Below, piece after piece: positions 41,491-49,229 of a stretch of 56,134 bases of DNA. This DNA is from Chryseobacterium sp. RU37D (GTDB taxonomy: Bacteria; Bacteroidota; Bacteroidia; Flavobacteriales; Weeksellaceae): positions 1-56,134 of the forward strand of contig NZ_FTMM01000020.1 in assembly GCF_900156075.1 (NCBI RefSeq), read 5' to 3'. The position numbers and the translations under genes were made by a program. The stretch's first letter is position 1; every line of letters begins with the position of its first letter. A model generated the notes under the pieces. The model searched no databases and was not told the DNA's origin. It saw only the letters and a list, made by a program, of their open reading frames with translations.

Positions 41491-44400
41491 ATGCAATTAA
41501 AAAACATTAATGAAAAATTCCTTCCAGATCTTCTTCAGAAAGAGTTTGGAAAGGAGATTTTTATTCAGTTAAGAACTCATCAGCATATTTTTGTAAAAGG
41601 AAATGCCGGCTCTTCGGCTTCTATCTTTACAGCTGAACTTTTTCTCACGCAGGAAAAACACATTCTATATCTTGTTGACGATAAAGAAGATGCGCTCTAT
41701 GCAAATACGGAAATGGAAGATCTGCTGGGAAAAGACAAGGTTTTGTACTTTCCGGCTACTCACCTGGAGCCGTATCAGGTAGAGAAAACACAGAATGCCA
41801 ACCTTGTCCTGAGAACTGAGGTTATTAATAAAATTATCTCAAGTAAAACACCCAAAGTCATTGTTGCCTACGCGGGCGCCTTGTCTGAAAAAGTTTTGAA
41901 AAAGGAAGATTTTAAAGCTATTTCACATCATATCAAAGTCGGTGACCAGCTTGACTTTGATTTCGTGGATGAATTATTAAATCATTATAATTTCCATCAG
42001 GCAGATTTTGTTTCCGAGCCGGGAGAATTTTCCGTGAGAGGAGGAATTGTGGATGTTTTCTCATTTTCCAATGAAAAGCCCTACCGTATTACTTTCTTCG
42101 GAAATGAAGTGGAAAACATTAAAACTTTTGATATTGAAACACAGCTTTCAGAGGATAAAGTGACCGATTTTCAATTGGTTTCCAATATGAATTTTACGGT
42201 TACGGGAAGCCGAGTATCATTACTGCAGCTATTACCTAAAGAAAGTTTTATAATTTCTAGAAATGGGCTTATCGGGATGCAAAAGCTCAAAACCTTTTAC
42301 GAAAAATCACTTACCAAATTTGAGACTTTAAGCAAAGATATTGCCCACAGACCGCCACAGGAATTATTTATTTCTGATCAGGAGTTTTTATTTGATTATA
42401 AAAAATTCAAAACAGTTGATTTTGGGAGCATTCCTATTGAGGGTGTAATAGAAATCTCGGAAATAAAAATTGATCAGACTGCACAGCCTTCCTTCCACAA
42501 GAATTTCGAATTACTGATAGAAAATCTTGAAGACAGACAAAATGAAGGCTTCAATACCTGGATTTCTTTTTCATCCGAAAAACAGAAAGAAAGGCTGGAA
42601 TCTATTTTTGAAGAGCTGGAGCATGAGGTTCCTTTTAAAAGCTTTAAATCTGAGCTTCATGAAGGATTTGTAGACAATGACCATAAGTTATTGGTGTATA
42701 CAGATCATCAGATTTTTGACCGTTATCAGAGATATAAAGCTAAAAATACCTTTGCAAAATCGGAGCAATTGACACTGAAAGATTTAATGTCTCTTAAAAT
42801 CGGGGATTATATTGCCCACATAGATCATGGGATAGGAAAATTCATGGGCTTGGTGAAAGTCAATAATGATGGTAAAATCCAGGAATGCTTTAAATTAACT
42901 TATAAAAATGGCGATTTATTATATGTAAGTATTCATTCTCTTCATAAAATATCCAAGTACAATGGGCCAGAAGGCCGCGAAATTGTTTTGAGCAAACTTG
43001 GATCACCCACCTGGAAATCTTTAAAGCAAAAAACAAAAGCAAGAGTAAAGCAGCTTGCATTTGATTTAATAAAATTATACGCCCAGAGAAAAACGGCGAA
43101 AGGTTTTGGCTATACCCCAGATTCTTATTTGCAGAATGAATTGGAAGCCAGCTTCCTTTATGAAGATACCCCGGATCAGGAAAAAGCAACCATAGATGTA
43201 AAAAAAGATATGGAAGCCGATACAGTAATGGATCGTCTGGTTTGCGGGGATGTAGGTTTCGGGAAAACAGAAGTGGCTATTCGTGCGGCGTTCAAAGCGG
43301 CGACGGATGGGAAGCAGGTTGCTGTTTTGGTTCCTACAACAATTTTGGCTTTCCAGCATTACCGAAGTTTTAAGGAAAGGCTAAAAGATTTTCCGGTGAA
43401 TGTTGCTTATATAAACCGATTCAGGACAGCAAAGCAAAAAACTGAAACGCTGGAGGCCCTGAAAAATGGTAAAGTTGATATTATTATAGGAACTCATCAA
43501 TTAGCGGGTGGTTCGGTGAAGTTTAAAGATTTAGGCTTGTTGATTATTGATGAAGAACATAAATTCGGGGTTTCTGTAAAAGATAAATTAAAGACGTTAA
43601 AAAGCAATGTAGATACACTGACGCTTACTGCAACACCAATTCCCAGGACACTACAGTTTTCCTTGATGGCTGCAAGGGATTTATCAGTCATTAAAACACC
43701 TCCGCCGAACAGGCAGCCAGTTGATACTCAATTGATAGGCTTTAATGAAGAAACTATTCGGGATGCAATTTCCTATGAACTTCAACGTGACGGGCAGGTT
43801 TACTTTATTAATAACAGAATAGAAAATCTTAAAGATATTTCAGGATTGATCCAAAGACTGGTTCCGGATGCCAAAGTTATTACCGGCCACGGGCAGATGG
43901 AAGGTAAGCAACTGGAAAAAAATGTCCTTGATTTCATGGAAGGAAAGTATGATGTGCTGGTTTCCACTACCATTGTGGAAAGTGGAGTGGATGTTCCGAA
44001 TGCCAATACTATTTTCATCAATGATGCTCACAGATTCGGGATGGCAGACCTTCACCAGATGAGAGGAAGGGTCGGGCGAAGCAACAGAAAAGCTTTTTGT
44101 TATCTGATAACACCTCCTTACGATATGATGACTTCTGATGCAAGAAAGCGTTTGGAGGCTATTGAGCAATTTTCCGATTTGGGAAGTGGTTTCCAGATAG
44201 CGATGAAAGATTTAGAGATTCGTGGGGCCGGAGACCTGCTGGGAGCAGAGCAGAGCGGATTTATTAATGAAATGGGTTTTGAGACCTATCAAAAATTAAT
44301 GCAAGAAGCTTTGGAAGAATTAAAAGATGATCAGGAGTTTGAAAATCTTTTCGAAAATGAAGAAGAAAGAAACAAATTGTTTAAAACAACTAAAGATGTA

Positions 44401-44865
44401 AATATTGATACAGATCTGGAGCTGATGCTTCCGGATTGGTACATCTCCAATACTGAGGAAAGATTACTGCTTTACCAGAAACTTGCTGAGGTGGAAAACG
44501 AAGAAAAATTGTTAAAATTTGAGTCTGAATTAATAGATCGATTCGGAAATTTACCAAAAGAAGCAAAAAATTTATTAAAAAGTGTCAACTTAAAATGGCT
44601 CGCGTCGGATATCGGCTTCGAAAAAATTGTAATGAAAAACGGAGTCTTTCTGGGATACTTCCCAAGCAACCCACAGGATAAGTTTTATCAGACAGATAAA
44701 TTTAAAAACGTTATTAATTATTTAACAAAAAATCCTGCAGAAGCCCAGCTGAAGGAGAAAGTAAGCAAGGATGGCAACCACCTCATGATGAGAAAAGATA
44801 AGATAATAAATGTCGATGAGGTGAATTACCTATTAAAATCAATACTAAAAAATGAAGAAGGCTAG
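41491..44865 (+). CDS. mfd: Transcription-repair coupling factor
   Basis: Mfd removes RNA polymerase stalled at DNA damage and recruits UvrA. I place the start at the ATG 41491 (MQLKNINEKF), giving 1124 residues; an upstream ATG at 41428 would lie at the predicted transcription start and add 21 unlike residues translated across a hairpin. In order: UvrB-like N-terminal domains (about 1-340), the CarD-like RNA polymerase interaction domain (about 427-490; IGDYIAHIDHGIGKFMG), the helicase motor with Walker A CGDVGFGKTEVA (about 583) and Walker B IDEEHKFG, TATPIPRTLQ, and the C-terminal TRCF domain. Size and motifs are normal (E. coli 1148). It is transcribed alone. Confidence 0.96.
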   Translation: MQLKNINEKFLPDLLQKEFGKEIFIQLRTHQHIFVKGNAGSSASIFTAELFLTQEKHILYLVDDKEDALYANTEMEDLLGKDKVLYFPATHLEPYQVEKTQNANLVLRTEVINKIISSKTPKVIVAYAGALSEKVLKKEDFKAISHHIKVGDQLDFDFVDELLNHYNFHQADFVSEPGEFSVRGGIVDVFSFSNEKPYRITFFGNEVENIKTFDIETQLSEDKVTDFQLVSNMNFTVTGSRVSLLQLLPKESFIISRNGLIGMQKLKTFYEKSLTKFETLSKDIAHRPPQELFISDQEFLFDYKKFKTVDFGSIPIEGVIEISEIKIDQTAQPSFHKNFELLIENLEDRQNEGFNTWISFSSEKQKERLESIFEELEHEVPFKSFKSELHEGFVDNDHKLLVYTDHQIFDRYQRYKAKNTFAKSEQLTLKDLMSLKIGDYIAHIDHGIGKFMGLVKVNNDGKIQECFKLTYKNGDLLYVSIHSLHKISKYNGPEGREIVLSKLGSPTWKSLKQKTKARVKQLAFDLIKLYAQRKTAKGFGYTPDSYLQNELEASFLYEDTPDQEKATIDVKKDMEADTVMDRLVCGDVGFGKTEVAIRAAFKAATDGKQVAVLVPTTILAFQHYRSFKERLKDFPVNVAYINRFRTAKQKTETLEALKNGKVDIIIGTHQLAGGSVKFKDLGLLIIDEEHKFGVSVKDKLKTLKSNVDTLTLTATPIPRTLQFSLMAARDLSVIKTPPPNRQPVDTQLIGFNEETIRDAISYELQRDGQVYFINNRIENLKDISGLIQRLVPDAKVITGHGQMEGKQLEKNVLDFMEGKYDVLVSTTIVESGVDVPNANTIFINDAHRFGMADLHQMRGRVGRSNRKAFCYLITPPYDMMTSDARKRLEAIEQFSDLGSGFQIAMKDLEIRGAGDLLGAEQSGFINEMGFETYQKLMQEALEELKDDQEFENLFENEEERNKLFKTTKDVNIDTDLELMLPDWYISNTEERLLLYQKLAEVENEEKLLKFESELIDRFGNLPKEAKNLLKSVNLKWLASDIGFEKIVMKNGVFLGYFPSNPQDKFYQTDKFKNVINYLTKNPAEAQLKEKVSKDGNHLMMRKDKIINVDEVNYLLKSILKNEEG

Positions 44866-44953
44866 CGTTTATTAGCAGAAATAATTTTACTTTTCATAAA
44901 ATCAAAATCTATGTAATTGATTAATACCGAATGATTTATAATCCCTGAATTGT

Positions 44954-45120
44954 TCATGAAAATCTAGATCCGTGCACAGGTGAAAGTTGGTGCAAGTGCC
45001 CCAATTCTGTTCTTGGTATAAAAAAGAAAACCACTTTAAGAAAAGAACTTAGAATAGGCATTACTTCGACTATGTCGCAATCTGTCTTAACCACATCGGT
45101 TTTGCAGCTATACTAATTTT
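44954..45120. other. Intergenic island with a short open frame
   Basis: Most of 44866-45264 is AT-rich, but 44960-45115 is more GC-balanced and unlike its surroundings. On the minus strand a 35-codon frame runs from an ATG at 45061 to a TGA at 44954, and stays open further upstream to about 45108. No ribosome-binding site or known family is recognised. It could be a degraded mobile or coding remnant, or an intergenic repeat. Confidence 0.3.
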
Positions 45121-45230
45121 TCAAAAATAAATGATAATTATAAAATCTAAAAGCGAAATTTTTCAAAATTTTTACATATTTGCTGGACTTATTTAAGATT
45201 TTTATTTTTTTTTCGTAAAAGAAAATCATC

Positions 45231-45238
45231 TATATTTG
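45231..45238 (+). promoter_or_regulatory. -7 box of the first tandem lipoprotein gene
   Basis: TATATTTG, 26 bases before the ATG at 45265. Confidence 0.45.
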
Positions 45239-45264
45239 ACAGTGCTAAATTTAATATATGACAT

Positions 45265-46119
45265 ATGACAAAAAATTACTTTCTTTCAGCTTTTGCTGCA
45301 TTAGCCCTCGGATTTGTAATGTCTTGTGATAGTACAACGGATGATCCACCCAACCAGAATAACAATAATTCCGGAGGATCTACCATTACAGGCCCGAGAA
45401 TTCTAAGTAAAGTAACAAACGGAACCAAAGATATTGAGGAATATGTTACAAACATAGGCGGAAAGCTTTCTGAGGCTTATATCAGAGATGCCGGATCTAC
45501 CAATATCATTACAGCGTCGGTTACCTATACTGGTGATAAGATCTCCCAGATAAAATATCAGGATAATGTAAATCCTCACGTCATAGACAATGTGTACACC
45601 ATCACCTATACCAATGAAAAATTGTCCGAAATTTCTATGAACCAGATGGTAATGTCTACAACGAATCATAGTGACTTTACCGTTTTTTATGATGCAAACG
45701 GACAGCTGTACAGAATTGTGGAAAAGAAAAAAATGGGTGGAAGCACATCTTACACGCATTATGTAGAATATAAATTCACCTTTTCTGCAAGTAATGTCGT
45801 AAATATGGATCAGACTTCAATGCTCATGAGCGGTGGAAATCCGGACCCTACTACATCTACTAAAATGACCTATGCTTATGCTAATTTTGACAGCAAGATC
45901 AATCCGTATACCACCTTACCGAAAGAATATTTCATGATTACAGGAACATTATTCCCAATCAATTTTTATATGCTTTCCACTAATAACGTAGGGCAGATTA
46001 CACTCCACAGTCCAGGATCTCCCGCAGTGCCTATTCCGAAAGGATACTTGTACGACTCGCAGAATTATCCGGTTTCTGATCAAAGCCAGGCAATTAAATA
46101 TATCTATAAACCGTTATAG
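45265..46119 (+). CDS. Lipoprotein of unknown function (tandem paralog A)
   Basis: The 284-residue protein has a lipoprotein signal (lipobox VMSCDS, Cys about residue 21) and an Asn-rich linker (NQNNNNSGG). The mature domain is beta-rich with YD-like turns (VTYTGDKISQIKYQD, FYDANGQLYRIVEKK) that resemble the short hairpins of RHS/YD-type proteins, and ends QAIKYIYKPL. The next gene encodes a paralog with the same plan and the same YIYKPL ending. Each has its own TATATTTG box, so they are probably expressed independently. They are likely outer-membrane lipoproteins. No family is named with confidence. Confidence 0.8.
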   Translation: MTKNYFLSAFAALALGFVMSCDSTTDDPPNQNNNNSGGSTITGPRILSKVTNGTKDIEEYVTNIGGKLSEAYIRDAGSTNIITASVTYTGDKISQIKYQDNVNPHVIDNVYTITYTNEKLSEISMNQMVMSTTNHSDFTVFYDANGQLYRIVEKKKMGGSTSYTHYVEYKFTFSASNVVNMDQTSMLMSGGNPDPTTSTKMTYAYANFDSKINPYTTLPKEYFMITGTLFPINFYMLSTNNVGQITLHSPGSPAVPIPKGYLYDSQNYPVSDQSQAIKYIYKPL

Positions 46120-46188
46120 TCTAGCAGCTGTCTTTTAATAGTTTTGATGTAATATGAATAAATTTATAATTTTTATTCAAAAAAAAAT

Positions 46189-46196
46189 TATATTTG
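46189..46196 (+). promoter_or_regulatory. -7 box of the second tandem lipoprotein gene
   Basis: TATATTTG, 25 bases before the ATG at 46222, nearly the same spacing as for the first paralog. Confidence 0.45.
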
Positions 46197-46221
46197 TGAA
46201 AAAATAAATAATCCACTTGGA

Positions 46222-47151
46222 ATGAAACGACTTTTTTATTTTATTTTATTGTTAGTTGGTATTTCTACAATCCATTCTTGTAAAGATTTATTGGATGAAG
46301 ATGGAAACCCGTTGAACGATATTAATTCAAACACAGGGCTGAATGGTCCCAGAGCTTTATACAGAGAAATTACAGATACAGATACTTTAGCCGAATATCA
46401 TTATAACGGACTACAGCTGACAAAGGTGATTACTCCCGGATTTGATGATGGAAAAAAATCCATTACAGATATAATGTACAGCGGAGATAAGGTAAGTAAA
46501 GTCACTTTCAACGGACATTTGGATCTTGATAGCGACGGAAATATTGATATTGATAGTGTTTCATACACTCAATTCTTCGCTTATGGACCTACAGGAAGGC
46601 TGGAATCAATTTCTGAAAACCGCCAGACATTCATCATCAACGTTGGTCCGCCGCCTTCATTTACTTTGAGAAAAACAAAAACGCTTTATATCTTAAAGTA
46701 TGCTGCATCTACAAGCAAGCTAGATTCTATCATCATGAGAACCGGTGAAGATGTTACAGGTACCTCTTTTGAATACAAAAACTATTCAAGAACAAAATAT
46801 ACTTATTCCGGTGATAATGTCTCTACGGTAACGAGACATTACGGGCCAATGAGCGGTGGAGTTTTCGCTCCGGCAGTAAGTAAATATAGTTATGGATATT
46901 CCAATTACGATGCGAAGATCAATCCGTTTACTTTAATTCCTTTTGCATATAAAATCTCAAGAATATTGTCTACAGAAATCAATGATAGTTACAGCTGGAT
47001 TTTATCACCGAACTGCCCTAAAAGAGTTTCCGTTACAGATCTTACTCAGCCGGTTCCTGTTCCTGTCGTCTTCTCTACAGACTACAACTACGATCCGCAG
47101 ACCTATATGGTAAAAGGATTCGATATAAACTATATTTACAAACCATTGTAA
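46222..47151 (+). CDS. Lipoprotein of unknown function (tandem paralog B)
   Basis: The 309-residue protein has a lipoprotein signal with lipobox IHSCKD (Cys about residue 20). It parallels the preceding gene: GPRALYREITDTDTLAEYHY corresponds to GPRILSKVTNGTKDIEEYVT, YSGDKVSKVTFNG to YTGDKISQIKYQD, YSNYDAKINPFT to YANFDSKINPYT, and both end YIYKPL. Identity is modest, so the duplication is old. The repeated strand-turn-strand units (TYSGDNVSTVTRHYG) look like YD-type repeats. It is followed by a good terminator. The function is unknown; surface exposure is likely but not proven. Confidence 0.8.
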   Translation: MKRLFYFILLLVGISTIHSCKDLLDEDGNPLNDINSNTGLNGPRALYREITDTDTLAEYHYNGLQLTKVITPGFDDGKKSITDIMYSGDKVSKVTFNGHLDLDSDGNIDIDSVSYTQFFAYGPTGRLESISENRQTFIINVGPPPSFTLRKTKTLYILKYAASTSKLDSIIMRTGEDVTGTSFEYKNYSRTKYTYSGDNVSTVTRHYGPMSGGVFAPAVSKYSYGYSNYDAKINPFTLIPFAYKISRILSTEINDSYSWILSPNCPKRVSVTDLTQPVPVPVVFSTDYNYDPQTYMVKGFDINYIYKPL

Positions 47152-47174
47152 GAATTTTTTAAAATATTTTTAGG

Positions 47175-47196
47175 CTCAATCTTTCCGAAGGTTGAG
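47175..47196 (+). terminator. Terminator of the tandem lipoprotein genes
   Basis: CTCAATCTT (47175-47183) and AAGGTTGAG (47188-47196) pair with one wobble and a four-base loop, followed by six T. Confidence 0.85.
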
Positions 47197-47243
47197 TTTT
47201 TTATTTAGCCTTTGTTTAATTATTCTTAATCACAAAAATGCTT

Positions 47244-47251
47244 TAATTTTG
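47244..47251 (+). promoter_or_regulatory. -7 box of pth
   Basis: TAATTTTG, 14 bases before the ATG at 47266. Confidence 0.4.
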
Positions 47252-47265
47252 CAAAAAATTTCTCA

Positions 47266-47829
47266 ATGAAATATTTAATAGTAGGCCTTGGAAACAAAGG
47301 CGCGGAATACGAAAATACACGTCACAATATAGGTTTCAAAATAGCGGAAAAAATTGCAGAAACATTGGAAGCCCTCTTTAATACTACTAATTTCGGGTGG
47401 ATGGCCGACGGAAAATATAAAGGGCGAAGAGTCCTGATCTTAAAACCGGACACCTATATGAATCTTTCCGGAAATGCAGTAAGATATTGGATGCAGAAAG
47501 AAAATATCCCGCTGGAGAATGTCCTGATTGTGACGGATGACCTGGCTCTACCTTTCGGAACATTGAGAATGAAAGGGAAAGGCTCTGATGCCGGACACAA
47601 CGGATTAAAAAATATCAATGAAGTTCTTCAGACACAAAATTATGCGCGTCTTCGATTCGGCATCTCGGCAGATTTCTCAGAAGGTCGGCAGGTAGATTAT
47701 GTTCTAGGAACCTGGAATGCTGAAGAGACAGAAAAGCTCCCCGAAAGAATTGAAAAATTTTCCAAGGCCAGTCTGTCATTCGTTTTTGCAGGAATCAACA
47801 ACACAATGTCTGCTTTTAACGGCAAATAA
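47266..47829 (+). CDS. pth: Peptidyl-tRNA hydrolase
   Basis: Pth releases peptides from peptidyl-tRNA dropped by the ribosome, an essential recycling step. The 187-residue protein has the N-terminal signature [21 protein letters not shown] with catalytic His20, Asn10, the [10 protein letters not shown] motif (Asn about 67) and [10 protein letters not shown] with the catalytic-partner Asp, then [12 protein letters not shown]. Length and motifs are standard. It is monocistronic, with its own -7 box and a bidirectional terminator shared with the next gene. Confidence 0.97.
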   Translation: MKYLIVGLGNKGAEYENTRHNIGFKIAEKIAETLEALFNTTNFGWMADGKYKGRRVLILKPDTYMNLSGNAVRYWMQKENIPLENVLIVTDDLALPFGTLRMKGKGSDAGHNGLKNINEVLQTQNYARLRFGISADFSEGRQVDYVLGTWNAEETEKLPERIEKFSKASLSFVFAGINNTMSAFNGK

Positions 47830-47838
47830 TACATAAAA

Positions 47839-47860
47839 AAACCTCCTGAAATGGAGGTTT
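47839..47860. terminator. Bidirectional terminator after pth
   Basis: AAACCTCC (47839-47846) and GGAGGTTT (47853-47860) form a perfect stem with a six-base loop and A/T tracts on both sides. It ends just before the convergent gene at 47863. Confidence 0.88.
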
Positions 47861-47862
47861 TC

Positions 47863-48285
47863 TTATTTTTTGTAAACGACGATGTCTTTCACTACTTTTT
47901 TCTCAAAGAAATTTCTTTCGCTCAGCGTAAAACGGTAATTATGCTCCTGTTCAAAAAACTCAATCGGAGTATTGGGAATTGCATCGGCCTTCCATTTAAT
48001 GATCAGGAAAGTTCCGTTGGCTGAGCTGATGTTCTTATCCGAAAACATAAACATGGTGCTTTGCAGTGGGCTTTCTGGATCTTCGCTGATGTCGGATTTT
48101 GCATTTTTCGGCTGCAGCAAGGTCATATCTTTTAACAATAATGAAAAAGGTTTTCCGATGTATTTTTCTTTATTTATTTCAAATTTCTTCACGTAAGCCA
48201 GCGTATCACTTACTGTCTTTTGCGATTTTAAGGCCTGATTGCAAATTAGCAGAATGAATAAAAACAGGCTGAACCGTATTTTCAT
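47863..48285 (-). CDS. Exported protein of unknown function
   Basis: The 140-residue protein has a signal peptide (about 1-20, ending ALKSQ), so it is secreted or periplasmic. The rest is a mixed alpha/beta domain with YIGKPFSLLLKDM (about 43-55) and a central FLIIKWK strand. I do not recognise a family. It is convergent with pth and shares its terminator. The 252 bases upstream hold two repeat elements and no clear promoter box. Composition is like the neighbours, so there is no sign of recent transfer. Confidence 0.75.
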   Translation of the reverse strand: MKIRFSLFLFILLICNQALKSQKTVSDTLAYVKKFEINKEKYIGKPFSLLLKDMTLLQPKNAKSDISEDPESPLQSTMFMFSDKNISSANGTFLIIKWKADAIPNTPIEFFEQEHNYRFTLSERNFFEKKVVKDIVVYKK

Positions 48286-48321
48286 AATTTTAAATATTTA
48301 AATACCAAAAGTAAGTTTTTT

Positions 48322-48389
48322 GGAGCTTTTTCCCGCTTTTCATTACAATCTTTTTTTTCAAAAAAGGATTTTCATTGCAATCGGGGCTA
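48322..48389 (-). repeat. Dispersed imperfect palindrome, copy 2 (inverted)
   Basis: Read on the minus strand it runs TAGCCCCGATTG ... ATCCTTTT ... AAAGAT ... GAAAAGCGGGAAA ... GCTCC, the same order of motifs as copy 1 at 25946-26020. It is an imperfect hairpin with outer CCCG/CGGG ends. Confidence 0.75.
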
Positions 48390-48402
48390 GGGTAGTAGGA
48401 CA

Positions 48403-48427
48403 GGTGGCTTCGAGAGCCTCAGCCACC
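48403..48427. repeat. Short GC-rich palindrome next to repeat copy 2
   Basis: GGTGGCT (48403-48409) and AGCCACC (48421-48427) flank TCGAGAGCCTC. It lies 14 bases from the larger repeat and is far more GC-rich than its surroundings. Confidence 0.55.
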
Positions 48428-48537
48428 ACCGAAACCCATGACCTTAAAGTTTGTACTTTAAAAAAATAATTTCCAATCTATCTAACTATGACATATTTCT
48501 TTAATCAGCATCCTGAAAATAAAATGCTATAAAGGGC

Positions 48538-49173
48538 TTACAACCAGGCTACAGCTCCTGTCTCAACATCATAGTTGGCTCCCACTATTTTTATTTTACC
48601 TTCTTCTTCAAGCTTTCTAAGCGTTGAACTTTGTTTGCGGATATCTTCAATGGCGCTTTTTACATTTTGATGATTCAGCCTTTCCAGAAGAGAGCTGTTT
48701 TTAGATGAGCGTTCTTCGCCTTCTTCAATTACGCCATTAATAATTGGGCCAAAATGATTGATCAGGTGGTTTAGGTTTTCCATTCCCATTCCTTCGATTT
48801 GGGCAGCGTCCAGTCCGCCTTTCAATGCGCCACATTTAGTATGTCCTAACACGACAATTAATCTGGAGCCTGCGACATTACAGCCGAACTCCATGGATCC
48901 AAGAATGTCCTGGTTTACGAAATTACCTGCAATTCTGATGCTGAAAATATCCCCAAGCCCCTGGTCGAAAATAAGCTCTGCAGAAGTACGGCTGTCTATA
49001 CAGCTCAAAACCACAGCAAAAGGCCATTGCCCTTCCCGTGTAGCATTTACCTGCCCCAGAAGGTCTCTGTTGGCTTTAAGGTTGTTTACGAATCTTTGGT
49101 TTCCTTCCTTTAAAAAGTTAAGCGCTTTTTCAGGAGTGATCGTCGACTGAGTTTCGTATGTATGTGCTTTCAT
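48538..49173 (-). CDS. Beta-carbonic anhydrase (second of two)
   Basis: The enzyme interconverts CO2 and bicarbonate. The 211-residue protein has the beta-class zinc ligands Cys58, His111 and Cys114 with the Asp60-Arg62 pair (SCIDSRTSAE; VLGHTKCGAL). The N-terminal helix region (TPEKALNFLKEGNQRFVNN) is typical of the periplasmic/cytoplasmic clade of about 210 residues; no signal peptide is seen. It is the last gene of a probable four-gene operon, 56 bases behind the SulP transporter gene, consistent with cytoplasmic supply or use of bicarbonate. Confidence 0.95.
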   Translation of the reverse strand: MKAHTYETQSTITPEKALNFLKEGNQRFVNNLKANRDLLGQVNATREGQWPFAVVLSCIDSRTSAELIFDQGLGDIFSIRIAGNFVNQDILGSMEFGCNVAGSRLIVVLGHTKCGALKGGLDAAQIEGMGMENLNHLINHFGPIINGVIEEGEERSSKNSSLLERLNHQNVKSAIEDIRKQSSTLRKLEEEGKIKIVGANYDVETGAVAWL

Positions 49174-49229
49174 ATAATTATTTATAATGTTAATTATTAT
49201 TTTATTAAGTTAAAAAAAATGTAATGAGC

